A DNA stretch of 64,000 nt from Citrifermentans bemidjiense Bem. Its GTDB lineage: Bacteria; Desulfobacterota; Desulfuromonadia; Geobacterales; Geobacteraceae. Where the stretch lies: the NCBI RefSeq assembly GCF_000020725.1, contig NC_011146.1:3533501-3597500 (forward strand), read 5' to 3'. A program made the position numbers and the translations under genes. Below the pieces are notes generated by a model. It was not told the DNA's origin, made no database searches, and saw only the letters and a program-made list of their open reading frames with translations. Positions 1 through 8,800 of the stretch are shown here, piece by piece; position 1 is the stretch's first letter, and each line of letters opens with the position of its first letter.

Positions 1-1461
1 GGTGACGCTTTGCGTTGCCGGCGCGGTGGGAGGCTGGTTCAAAACCTCGGCCACAACCCCGAACTTGTGCGACACCACGGAATATCCGTCGCTGACGTCG
101 ACCTGGACCGGGGTATAGACGTCCCTCTGGTCTATGGTCGGGGTCCAGTTCAAGGTGTTGGTAGCCGGGTCCAGGGTCATTCCCACAGGTGACTGGACCA
201 ACGTGTAGGAGAGGGCGTCGAGTTCGCGGTCCGTTGCCGTTATCTGGTAGGCGTAGGGCATGCCGACGGTTGCTTTGGTAACCGCGGTCGAGGTCACAAC
301 CGGAGGGTAGTTGCAAAGGGGAGTGGCGACCTCAGCCTGTGCCGGGTAGGTTTCGTCGCCGTAGGTTTTCGCCTTGGAGCTGAAACCATCCATAAAGTTT
401 GTCAGGACCGTCGCCTGATAGCACTGGCCTGCAGCGCCGGCGGCAAGAACCGGAATGGTCCAATTCACGCTTTTGGTGGTTGGGTCATAGGTCCCCCCAC
501 TCGTGGCGCTTACAAAGGAGAAGGTGCCGAGAATGTCGCTAGCGCCCGGCGTCACGACGGAGCTGACCTTCACGTTGTTGATGTCGACGAGGTTGGAGTT
601 GCCCACACAGACCTGATAGGTGGTGTTGCTGCCGTTGCTGCCACAGGCGCCCCCCACCTGCGAGTAGCTGATGTCCAGCGGCAGCGTGGTGTACGTCTTG
701 TCGGTGACCACGACAGAAGAGGAGCCGTTGACAGGGATGGTGAGGTCATACTGAAAGGCGAACTGCATGTCGCCCGCTTCGGGGAAGGGGCCCGCGGCGT
801 CGGAAAGAGTAAGCGGAGAAATTCCGTTTTGCAGCGTGTCGATTATAGCGAAGGCCGTCATGTCGATATCGTAGTGACTCGGCTTGATGGAGGAGGTTTG
901 AACCAGCGTCATGCCGAGCATGTCGCTCTGCGCCGCTCTGCTCCCCTCGACGATCTGTACGTTATCCAGGCCTGAGAGATCGAAATCGTTGTAGCTATAC
1001 AGATGGAGATCGAGATCCGCAGCGGTGGTGTTCTGTATGCTGACACTCTTCACGAAGGTGGAGTTTAAGGAATCGTCCAGTTTGTCCGGGACGGTGAAGA
1101 CAACCGTGGCCACAAATTCCGGAGCAGTGTAAACCGCCGTGACACTGGTGCGGTCGGCACTGTAGGAGGCAGTCACCGGGAGCGAGTTGAACGGAGTCTG
1201 CGTCTCGGCAGTTCCTAGCCGGTACCAAAACCACTGCTTGTACAGCGGGTCCCACATAGCCGACGAAATGTACCAGTCCGTAGCGCCATTGGGATAAAGG
1301 TTGTAATCGTACCCGGATACATCGATAACTCCCATGTCCAGGTTGCCGATGGTCCAGATACTGGTGCCATCTATGTCGTCGGCTTGTGAATCGCCCCCCC
1401 AGAGCAAGGCTCCCATGAGTACACAAAGCGCAAGCAGCGCTTTGATGGTAATCCCTCTCAT
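1..1461 (-). CDS. Secreted Ig/cadherin-like repeat protein (3' end outside window)
   Basis: The minus-strand frame is open from the ATG to the left edge: 487 residues are visible and there is no stop, so the gene is partial. It starts with a signal peptide (KALLALCVLMGALLW, cleavage probably after SQA). Residues about 30-380 are beta-rich and not recognised. Residues about 388-470 form a cadherin/He_PIG-type repeat (YQITATD ... LNWTPT), and a second repeat seems to begin at QPP at the edge. Two tandem ATGs (1464, 1461) follow an AAGGAGG; the second has the better spacing. It lies 24 bases after the parvulin gene, probably in the same operon, so a surface or matrix role beside the nanowire genes is inferred. 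Specific function unknown. Confidence 0.8.
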   Translation of the reverse strand, partial: MRGITIKALLALCVLMGALLWGGDSQADDIDGTSIWTIGNLDMGVIDVSGYDYNLYPNGATDWYISSAMWDPLYKQWFWYRLGTAETQTPFNSLPVTASYSADRTSVTAVYTAPEFVATVVFTVPDKLDDSLNSTFVKSVSIQNTTAADLDLHLYSYNDFDLSGLDNVQIVEGSRAAQSDMLGMTLVQTSSIKPSHYDIDMTAFAIIDTLQNGISPLTLSDAAGPFPEAGDMQFAFQYDLTIPVNGSSSVVVTDKTYTTLPLDISYSQVGGACGSNGSNTTYQVCVGNSNLVDINNVKVSSVVTPGASDILGTFSFVSATSGGTYDPTTKSVNWTIPVLAAGAAGQCYQATVLTNFMDGFSSKAKTYGDETYPAQAEVATPLCNYPPVVTSTAVTKATVGMPYAYQITATDRELDALSYTLVQSPVGMTLDPATNTLNWTPTIDQRDVYTPVQVDVSDGYSVVSHKFGVVAEVLNQPPTAPATQSVT

Positions 1462-1485
1462 CATCCCTCCTTATTGAATTGCATT

Positions 1486-2463
1486 CTATTTAAGAGAAAC
1501 CTCGATGCGAGCATCTCTCCTTAGTTCCATAGCAATTTCAGTACGCTTTCTCTCCTGGTACTGGTTAAGAAGAAACTTCTCCAACAAACCCTTAACCTCG
1601 GCAAATTCCTGAACCCGACTAGGCTTCTTGTCGAAAACTTTTATGACGTGGAAACCGAACTTGGTCTTCACCACGTCGCTTACCTCGCCTACCTTCAGCT
1701 GGAAGGCGACCTTGTCGAATTCGGGGGGCATGAACTGCGGATTGATGTAACCGAGATCGCCACCCTTGCTGGCGCTGTCACCGCTGGAGTGCTCCTTGGC
1801 CAGCTCTTCGAAGCTTTTCTTGCCCTGCAGCACCTCCTCCCTGACCTTCACAATTTTGGCGTTGGCTTGGGCGATCTCTTCCGGGGTCGCCTTCTTGTTG
1901 ACGGTGATCATGATATGGCTCGCCTTCACCGCTTCGGGCACCGTGAATTTAGCTGAGTTGTCCTTGTAGAACCGCTTGAGGTCCTCCTCGGGAACACGGA
2001 CATCCTGGATGCCGCGCTGAATCAGGTACGACTCCGCGAGCAGGTTGCGCCGCAACTGCTCCCGCATTTCCTTCTCCTTGGACTCGTCCTTCTTGGCGCT
2101 GGTCGAGCCTTGCGGGCTCTTCAGGCTCAATAGCGCTTCCATTTTCTTCTCGAGGTCGGTCTGCTTCAGCTTCTCGCCTGCCTGAACCAGCAGTTCCATA
2201 TCGACTTGCCTGTTGATCTCGTCCTTCTGTACCTGCTTCCGCACATCGTCTGAGACTTTCGCGGCTCCCAATCGCTTGTATTTGGCGAGGGTCCGCTCCA
2301 CGTTGGCCTTGATCTGGTGGTAGTAGATGGGGCGATCATTCACCCGGGCCGCGATCTGGAGACCCTTTTCCTCCGCTATCGGCTCCGCCCATGCCGGCTG
2401 GTTTCCGGCCAAGGACAGCGCGCACGCTGTAAGTAGACAGATGATCGTTTTCATTACCTGCAT
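1486..2463 (-). CDS. Periplasmic parvulin-type peptidyl-prolyl isomerase (PpiC/SurA family)
   Basis: This 325-residue exported protein has a signal peptide (residues 1-26, ending PAWA), a helical charged N-terminal half (about 35-175) like SurA/PrsA chaperone regions, and one PpiC rotamase domain at about 177-280. The domain shows ASHIMI (His183), GGDLGYI (234-240) and FGFHVIKV (269-276). The family catalyses cis-trans proline isomerisation and helps exported proteins fold. The ATG is preceded by GGAGGA. It sits 24 bases behind the subtilisin-like protease and two genes behind the OmcZ-type cytochrome, so its natural clients are likely the secreted products of this cluster; that part is inference. 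Confidence 0.92.
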   Translation of the reverse strand: MQVMKTIICLLTACALSLAGNQPAWAEPIAEEKGLQIAARVNDRPIYYHQIKANVERTLAKYKRLGAAKVSDDVRKQVQKDEINRQVDMELLVQAGEKLKQTDLEKKMEALLSLKSPQGSTSAKKDESKEKEMREQLRRNLLAESYLIQRGIQDVRVPEEDLKRFYKDNSAKFTVPEAVKASHIMITVNKKATPEEIAQANAKIVKVREEVLQGKKSFEELAKEHSSGDSASKGGDLGYINPQFMPPEFDKVAFQLKVGEVSDVVKTKFGFHVIKVFDKKPSRVQEFAEVKGLLEKFLLNQYQERKRTEIAMELRRDARIEVSLK

Positions 2464-2487
2464 CAGATTCTCCTCCCGGTAATCAGG

Positions 2488-3939
2488 TTATAAATTCGCG
2501 GCAATGCCGATTTCGGCGGAACTGCCGACGCTTCCAAAGGGGTAAAAAGTGATCTGGTCGTCGGTCGCGGATTCGTACTCAAAGCTGAAGTAGGTCTCCT
2601 CGTGAGCCCAGTTCCCTTCCTGAAGATGCTTCACGTCCTGGACCCCCTGGGGAGATGCGATCACCAGCCGCCTCAACCCGTGGTTCACCACGTTGATGCG
2701 GTACTTGCCCGCCTTTACCGGCAAGGTCAGGGCGTTTTCCCAGGTGGGGCCGGGGGTCCGGCGCACGGTCCAGTAGGCAGGCGCCTGCACCAGGCCGTAG
2801 CCGAAGGTGGCATCCCTGCCCGGCTCGCCCAGGTCGAGCGCTCCGGCGCCAAGCCAGCTGCGCACCGCTTCCACTTTCCCCGCATCCTGAGCGGAATCGT
2901 CAACCATGCCGGCCGAAAGCAAGAGCGCCACCGCCCCGGCTACGTGCGGGGCAGCCTGGGAGGTCCCGCTTAGCAAACCGTACCTCCCTCCGGGGAGGGT
3001 CGAGGTGATCCCCACCCCGGGGGCGGAGAATTCGATCTTCGCGCCGTAATTGGAGAAGAAGGCGCGGGTGTTGTCCGCCGCGGTGGCTGCCACGGCTATC
3101 ACCGAGGCGAAATCCGCCGGGTAGTCCACGACAGGCTGCCCCGAGTTGCCGGCCGCGGCAACGATGACGATCCCGGCCGCGTACGCCTCGTCGCAGGCGT
3201 CCTTCACGGCCTGGGAGAAATACAGGGGGGAGTTGGGCATGCTGAAGCTGATGTTGATGACATCGACTTTGTTGCTGATGGCCCACTCCAAGCCGGCCAG
3301 GACCCTGGAAGTGCTGCCGAACATGTTCCGGTCCAGGATCTTCACCGCGTAGAGCGAGGCGTCCGGGGCAACGCCCACGACGCCAGTTCCGTTGTCCTTG
3401 GCGCCGATGATCCCGGCGAGATGGGTACCGTGCCCCCGGCGGGAGTCGTCGAACGGATCTGCGGTGTTGGTGACGAAGTTGTAGCCGCCGCGGTAGTTCT
3501 CCTTGAGTTCGGGATGGTTGTAGTCGATCCCCGTATCGAGGATGGCGACCTTGATGCCGGCGCCCCTGATGCCGTTCCAGGCCGACCGATTGGCGGCTAT
3601 GCGAGTCACCCCCCAGGAGAGGAGGTATTCCGGTGTGAGTTCGGGCTCGGGAAAAGCCGGTTCCGCCGAGAACTCCCGGTCCTCCTCCACGTAGGAGACA
3701 TCGGGGTCTTGCTTAAGCGAGCCGATCGCCTCTTCGGGAAGGTCTGCCGTTAAAGCGTTAGCGACCGCGTGGGAACGCTCCACCCGGCCGCCGGCTCGAT
3801 GCACTCTGTCCTGCTTTTCCAGTTCGGTAAGGGGTGCGGTTTTGCGAAAGCCGATGATCACCTTCTTCTCTGCCCCCTGGGCCAGGCCAGGGATCAAAAC
3901 AAGGGCTACGAGCGCATAACACATTAAAGTTCTTACCAT
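2488..3939 (-). CDS. ozpA: Subtilisin-like S8 serine protease, OzpA-type (OmcZ-processing)
   Basis: This 483-residue secreted protease has a signal peptide (1-22, ending AQG), an inhibitor I9-type propeptide (about 25-92), and a peptidase S8 domain (about 105-375). The catalytic residues are Asp135 (VAILDTGID), His170 (RGHGTHLAG) and Ser327 (SGTSQAAPHVAG), with oxyanion Asn265 (AAAGNSG). The usual Met after the catalytic Ser is Gln. A C-terminal beta-domain follows, about 385-483. GAGGTGAAAA precedes the ATG. In Geobacter sulfurreducens the gene next to omcZ encodes OzpA, the protease needed to convert OmcZ to its short, filament-forming form. Position directly downstream of the OmcZ homologue and the domain plan support the same job here. 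A hairpin (3988-4016) separates the two genes and may lower protease expression. Confidence 0.87.
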   Translation of the reverse strand: MVRTLMCYALVALVLIPGLAQGAEKKVIIGFRKTAPLTELEKQDRVHRAGGRVERSHAVANALTADLPEEAIGSLKQDPDVSYVEEDREFSAEPAFPEPELTPEYLLSWGVTRIAANRSAWNGIRGAGIKVAILDTGIDYNHPELKENYRGGYNFVTNTADPFDDSRRGHGTHLAGIIGAKDNGTGVVGVAPDASLYAVKILDRNMFGSTSRVLAGLEWAISNKVDVINISFSMPNSPLYFSQAVKDACDEAYAAGIVIVAAAGNSGQPVVDYPADFASVIAVAATAADNTRAFFSNYGAKIEFSAPGVGITSTLPGGRYGLLSGTSQAAPHVAGAVALLLSAGMVDDSAQDAGKVEAVRSWLGAGALDLGEPGRDATFGYGLVQAPAYWTVRRTPGPTWENALTLPVKAGKYRINVVNHGLRRLVIASPQGVQDVKHLQEGNWAHEETYFSFEYESATDDQITFYPFGSVGSSAEIGIAANL

Positions 3940-3987
3940 TTTTCACCTCATAGATACGTTATTTTGGGTATACCCCTAAAGATGAAA

Positions 3988-4016
3988 ATATGGGAGCGCT
4001 GGGCGCGCTCCCATAT
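3988..4016 (-). terminator. Terminator-like hairpin after the OmcZ-type gene
   Basis: A perfect 12-bp stem (3988-3999 with 4005-4016) and a 5-base loop lie between the octaheme cytochrome and the protease. On the minus strand it runs into TTTTC, so it can act as a partial terminator that favours the cytochrome over the protease. Confidence 0.6.
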
Positions 4017-4045
4017 CTATTGCTGCGATTACCGCTCAAATTGCG

Positions 4046-5524
4046 TTACTTCTTAATGGGCACCACGATCGGCTTGGAGACCTCACCGTACACTGCCTTC
4101 ACGACGGCAAGCTTGCCGGCGGCGAAGTTGGTGCCGGTAACGACGATCTTGGTGTTGCTCCAGGAAACGACGTTGGCTTGGACGCCATCGACGAAGACAC
4201 CCAAAAGCTCCTGGTATTCGGCGGCCGGAGCGGTGCCGAACCCGATACCGGTGATGGTAAGGGTGGTGGAGGTCAGGAGCGCGTTGGTGGCGGTCAGTTT
4301 CGGCGTGAGAGTGAGGGTTTTCAGGTTACTTACGGTCTCGCCGCCTTTGTTGATGCGGACTTCGTACACGCCGGCAACCAGGGTCGCCGGGAGGGCAACC
4401 TTGACTTCGCTCACCGAGGTGGAGAACGGAATCAGGGTGAAGGTTTCGGTGCCGCGGGTCAGGACAACGGTCGGGATGTAGCTGTTCCCGACAGCATCCA
4501 GGTTGGTGAAGCCCATACCGGTGAGGGTAAGGGTGTTGGCGACGCCTGCCGGCAGGGTGATGGCGCTGATCTCGTTAACAAACGGAGCGGTAGCGGTGGT
4601 ATCGCTGGCGGCGGTGCCGGTCCAGGAGTAGTGGCAGCCCACGCAATCCCAGTTGTTACCGACGTGACCAAAGCCCGGATCCTCGTTGCTGGCAACGATG
4701 CCCCCCAGGTTCGCGGCATTCGGGGAGTCGGCCTGGATGTTGTGCAGGGAAGCGATGCCGTGGCAGGCCTCGCAAGCGCGGATGGTGAAGTTGTTTTCGG
4801 TGCCGGTTGAGGCATGGCACCAGGTGCAGTTACCGACCGGGCTGAGGTCCTGACCGATACCGGTGCTGTGGTGGGTGTCTTTGTTGGCGAATATCTGAAG
4901 GGTGGCGTCGGCCTGGTGGCAGGCCTCGCAACCCTGGACGATCACGGTCTTGGTCGGGTCGGTCGGGTCAACTACACTGCGGCCTACCGGAGCCGGGGTC
5001 ATGCCGTTGAAGGATGTGTCCATCGCGTAGTCGGTGCTGGTCGGGATCCAGTGGCCGTCTTTCGGGTTGTCGATGGCGGAGCCGTGGCAGTGTTTGCAGT
5101 TCTGGGCTGCAGCCTGATCGGTCAGGTGGTGCGGACCTTTGGTATGGCAGTTGAAGCAGGGCCTCGGATTCTGGACTGCAGTGACACCGCTGACCGGGTC
5201 AGTGGTGATGTAATGGCAACCGGTAGCCAGGTTGGCCGGAAGGGTGCCCGAGGCGTTGTTGCAGCTGACCACCACGCCGCCGGGCTGGTTGATCAACGCA
5301 TGGTGCTTGTCCTTCAATTTCAGGTCGCTGTCGGTCGCCGTTACCCAACCGGGGGTGTGGCAGTCGCGGCAGAGCTTGTAGTTCGAACCAGAGAAGTTCT
5401 TGTAGACCGTATCCTTGATGTAAATACCCTGAGGAGCCGGAGGGGGGGTGGCGGCGACGGCCAGAGAAGCGCTCACGAGCACGGCGGCGGCCGCTGCCAG
5501 CAGTTTAATCATTTTCTTTTGCAT
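4046..5524 (-). CDS. omcZ: OmcZ-type octaheme c-type cytochrome (nanowire subunit)
   Basis: This 492-residue exported protein has a signal peptide (1-25, ending AVAA), then eight heme sites: seven CXXCH (52-56, 123-127, 143-147, 199-203, 233-237, 251-255, 294-298) and one CX14CH (Cys88 to Cys103-His104). Seven CXXCH plus one CX14CH is the distinctive heme signature of Geobacter OmcZ, which polymerises into conductive extracellular filaments and is needed for thick current-producing biofilms. Residues about 312-492 hold no heme motifs and look like two IPT/TIG-type beta-sandwiches (GMGF, GIGF turns), matching the C-terminal part of full-length OmcZ that is removed on maturation. The OzpA-like protease gene follows at once. 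Family assignment is strong; conductivity is inferred. Confidence 0.9.
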   Translation of the reverse strand: MQKKMIKLLAAAAAVLVSASLAVAATPPPAPQGIYIKDTVYKNFSGSNYKLCRDCHTPGWVTATDSDLKLKDKHHALINQPGGVVVSCNNASGTLPANLATGCHYITTDPVSGVTAVQNPRPCFNCHTKGPHHLTDQAAAQNCKHCHGSAIDNPKDGHWIPTSTDYAMDTSFNGMTPAPVGRSVVDPTDPTKTVIVQGCEACHQADATLQIFANKDTHHSTGIGQDLSPVGNCTWCHASTGTENNFTIRACEACHGIASLHNIQADSPNAANLGGIVASNEDPGFGHVGNNWDCVGCHYSWTGTAASDTTATAPFVNEISAITLPAGVANTLTLTGMGFTNLDAVGNSYIPTVVLTRGTETFTLIPFSTSVSEVKVALPATLVAGVYEVRINKGGETVSNLKTLTLTPKLTATNALLTSTTLTITGIGFGTAPAAEYQELLGVFVDGVQANVVSWSNTKIVVTGTNFAAGKLAVVKAVYGEVSKPIVVPIKK

Positions 5525-5563
5525 GTTTTCTCCTTGTTAGATGTGAAATGAGAATGATAAGCC

Positions 5564-5605
5564 TTAAATACCCTTTGCTCTTTCGTTCAAAGTCGTTTTC
5601 GGCAT
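5564..5605 (-). CDS. Possible 13-codon leader ORF before omcZ
   Basis: ATG preceded by AAAGGAGGTG and ending TAA (MPKTTLNERAKGI). The Shine-Dalgarno spacing is very short, so this may be a ribosome standby site or chance. It is listed because it follows the 34-codon ORF in the same leader. Confidence 0.2.
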   Translation of the reverse strand: MPKTTLNERAKGI

Positions 5606-5622
5606 CACCTCCTTTGGCAGAT

Positions 5623-5727
5623 CTACCCGGAGGATGCGGCAGCTTCCGGCTCGATGCCGCTGGCGAGTCGATGTTCCCCTACCCGCAGCGGCACCGTTGC
5701 GGAATCAGCCGCATCCCCAGGTGACAC
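5623..5727 (-). CDS. Possible 34-codon leader ORF between the two large cytochromes
   Basis: A GTG codon lies 7 bases after AAAGGAGG and opens a 34-codon frame ending TAG at 5623, in the leader between the 27-heme gene and omcZ. No known domain is visible. The same DNA forms a long imperfect hairpin (5632-5716), so the frame may be a by-product of RNA structure. It could also be a regulatory leader peptide; ribosome profiling or conservation of codon-position bias in relatives would decide. Confidence 0.3.
   Translation of the reverse strand: MSPGDAADSATVPLRVGEHRLASGIEPEAAASSG
5632..5716 (-). promoter_or_regulatory. Long nested hairpin in the omcZ leader
   Basis: Reading the minus strand, GGATGCGGC (from 5716) pairs with GCCGCATCC (to 5632). 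Inside it TTCCG pairs with CGGAA and TGCCGCTG pairs with CAGCGGCA. The apical loop is about 23 bases. Three nested stems in an 85-base segment directly upstream of a highly expressed cytochrome gene suggest a structured leader RNA (stability, translation or ligand control). It does not show the conserved core of the GEMM (c-di-GMP/cGAMP) riboswitches known in Geobacter. Confidence 0.45.
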
Positions 5728-5757
5728 ACAAATCCCTCCTTTGATTGCAGGCGCCAC

Positions 5758-5784
5758 CTCTGCCGGAGCCCAGCTCCGGCAGAG
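5758..5784 (-). terminator. Strong hairpin after the 27-heme cytochrome gene
   Basis: A perfect 12-bp stem (CTCTGCCGGAGC with its complement) and 3-base loop lie 50 bases past the stop codon. There is no T-run on the minus strand, so it may protect the 3' end or cause pausing rather than act as a simple intrinsic terminator. Confidence 0.45.
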
Positions 5785-5834
5785 ATTCCAATCCATTTTC
5801 AGCTTGTCGCTTTGCAGCGGTTCTACATTCTTGG

Positions 5835-8800
5835 TTACCTTTCGATACTCCAGCGCCGGGACTTGGTGATGTGGCAGCTCGCGTTGTAGCAGCTCCCGGT
5901 CACGTTTTCAGCCGGGGCGCTCACCCTTTTAGCCCCGGTGTAAATGATGAAACCGGTGGAGAAGCGGTACTTGGGATCGACGACGACATCGACGTTCTCG
6001 ATGTTCCCTTTCAGCGGCATCGTCATCTTATGGTTACGGGAGTCCGTGAAACCGCCGTTGTGGCAGATGGCGCAGTTGCTCCACCCCTCGCTCGGTTTGG
6101 CGTTGGGCGACACGTGAGCGGCCACCAGGTGGGCGCCGCCACCGCCGGAGTAATCCTCGTAGCGCGCCGAGGACCAGCTTCCCTGCACGCCGAAGAGCTG
6201 CGGCGTGATGGTCGCCTTGGGTGCAGGCGGGTAGCCGTGGCAGGCGTCACAGGTCCCGGTGGGCTTGAAGGCGCCTCCGGTTGCGCGGTGGTCGTGGCAG
6301 GAGAGGCAGTTTGTCGTCGGGTGTGCGGTCTCCGGCACGCCGGCGCGGTAGTGGCTGGTCTGGGTGTGGCAGACCTGGCAAAGGCCCTGGTTGGTCGAGG
6401 TATTCACCAGCCCCGTCATCGCATCGTTGAAGACGATGGTCTTGCCGTTGATGACGGTTTTGATCATGTGCAGGTTGGTCGAGCCGTGCGGATCGTGGCA
6501 CTGGGCGCAGGCCATGGCCTGGCTCCCCCCCTTGGCCAGGAAGTGGGTGCTCATGTTGCGGAAGCCTTCGGCAACCACCACCGAGGAGTTGTCGTGGCAG
6601 TATCTGCAGTCGGCGTTGAGGCTGCCGCTCAGTTGCGCCTGAAGGCGGCTACCGCCGTTTATGTGCCGCGCGTTGCGCTCGTGGCAGGCGGTGCACCCCT
6701 TCCCTATCGCCGGGGCGCCGTGGCCGAGCGTTGCCGCCAGGCTCTTGTTGGGTGCCGGGACCCCGTTTATCACCGACAGGGTTCCGGTGTGGCAGCTCTC
6801 GCAGGTTACCGCTCCGATGTTCCAGTTCACCTGCGTCGCGTGGCAGGGGGTGCAGGTGCCGGTGCCGTTGCGCTGGTAGCCGAGCGTGCCGTTGAGATCG
6901 ATGCTCTGGTTGACGTGGTTGGCGCTGCTCACGTTGTGGCAGGCCTGGCAGCCGGTCGAGTTTTGCGTGGTCAGCATCGGCCCGTAGGCGGCAGCCGAGG
7001 TGCTGAAGTGCGCGAAATGGGCGCCGCTTGCGATGAGCGGGCTGCCGAGACCGGTGGCCGTGTCATGGCAGGTGCCGCACGCGCCGGTAGCCTTCATGGT
7101 CCAGTTGGGGGAGGAGTAGACCCCTCTACCGTTTGAGTGGCAGTAGCTCGTGGTGCAGGTGTCGGAGACGTCGATCTCGGTACCTAGTGCGGCGCCGGAG
7201 AAGGACATTTCCTTGATCCCGTTCACGTGCTTTGAGGCGTCCTTGATGCTGCTGTTGGAGGCTGCAGTCGCGGCATGGCAGAGCGTGCAGCTGTAGCCGC
7301 GCGAAAGGTGAGCCGTGTGGGCGTTGGTACCGGGGGCCGCGTCGTGGCATGCCGAGCACTCCCCGGGGGTGCCGACGATGCTGTTCTTGCCGAGTGCCCA
7401 GGTCGCGGTCTTGTAAACCGGGGGGACACTCGAAGGAGCGCCGTTACTGTGGCAGTAGTTGGTGAGGCAGCTCCCCGAGCCGGTCGGATCGTAGCTCGGA
7501 GTGGCGCCGTAGTAGGCCGCCGTGCCGGAACGAGTCCTGAACACCTGCTGGAAATCGCCGCTGGCGTGCTGGTTCCCGGAGTGGCAGGCAGCGCAGGTTA
7601 ATCCCCTGCTGGTGTGGGCCAGGTGCGGGGTGAGCGACTCGTCCTTGAAGACGCCGCTGGTAGCGTAGTTGGAGCTCCCGCTGCTGGCGTAGCCGCTCGG
7701 GCCGGCAGCGTTTATCTGCGGCGGGTTCCCGTGGCAGGAGTTGCACCCGGCCGCGAAGGAGCCGTCGGCGCTGTCGTGGACATGGCAGCTGCGGCAGACG
7801 TTGGGGTCGGTGCTTGTGTGTTCGGGGGGATAGTTCCCTCCCGGAGCCGGGATGGCGTGGCAGGCGACGCAGACGCCGTCGGGGCCGGCCCAGTTGCTCC
7901 CTGCGTCCTTGTACTGGTTGAGGACCTTCGTGTTGGTGGTCAGCGGGTTCATGTAGCGGCGCACCAGCCAGACGTTAGGCGCGGTGCCGTCCAGGGGGTC
8001 TACGTGGGCGGCGTGGCAGTCGGCGCACTGGATGTTCTGTCCCTTGCCGTTATGCGCCCGCTTCCCGGCGTGGCAGTTGGTACAGATGTTCACCTCATTG
8101 GCGCTCCCCCCCCTCACGTCTGTGCGCAAAAGCCGTCCTCGTGATGAAGAAAGAAGTCCGAAGGTCGACGAGGAAGCGTTGTCGAATGTGCGTGCGTTGG
8201 AGTCGGCGTAGTGAGGGGCGTGGCAGGTGGTGCAGACGAGCTTCCCACTCGGGAACAGCATGGCGGAAGTCGAGTTCGCCGGATTGGCGTTGACTGGGTC
8301 TTTGAAGAATTTCGCCGGTGTCAGCTTTACCTTGGAGGTGGCACTCGTGTAGTTGAAGTTGACCGGATGGGTGCCGGTTTGGACATCGCGCTGGTTGCGC
8401 TGGCGGTGGCAGTCGAGACAAAGGGTGTCACCGGGGCGTCTCAGCAGCAGGTCTCCGGTGAAGGAGTGGTGATTGTGGCAGCTTGTGCAACCGATGACTC
8501 CAGCCTTCGTGGGCCGAAGCGCCAGTATCGCAGGATCTGTCGAGATTTGGGCTCCTGCGGCCGGCATATTGACCGGTCCGGCCCAGTTGTGGGAGGTCTG
8601 CAACTGCTCGGACGGAAAGAGCCCCGTGTCGGTTGACCCGAACGGGTTCGCTATGTCGCTGGCCGAGAACCCGCGCGCCATCGTCTGCGGGTTGTGGCAC
8701 TTAAGGCAAAGGTTGTTGACGCCGTAGGCGTCGACGAGCGTCGCTACGTAGACGCCGTCGATGAGCGCTATGGTATGACACCCCAGGGTCCCCGAGCAGG

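Noticed and set aside
995-1426. 143-codon minus-strand frame inside the left-edge gene
   Set aside because: It overlaps the long open frame that has a signal peptide and recognisable repeats; this is a shadow frame.
5525-5830. GEMM (c-di-GMP or cGAMP) riboswitch in the omcZ leader
   Set aside because: The conserved words of the GEMM core are absent; only generic nested stems are seen.
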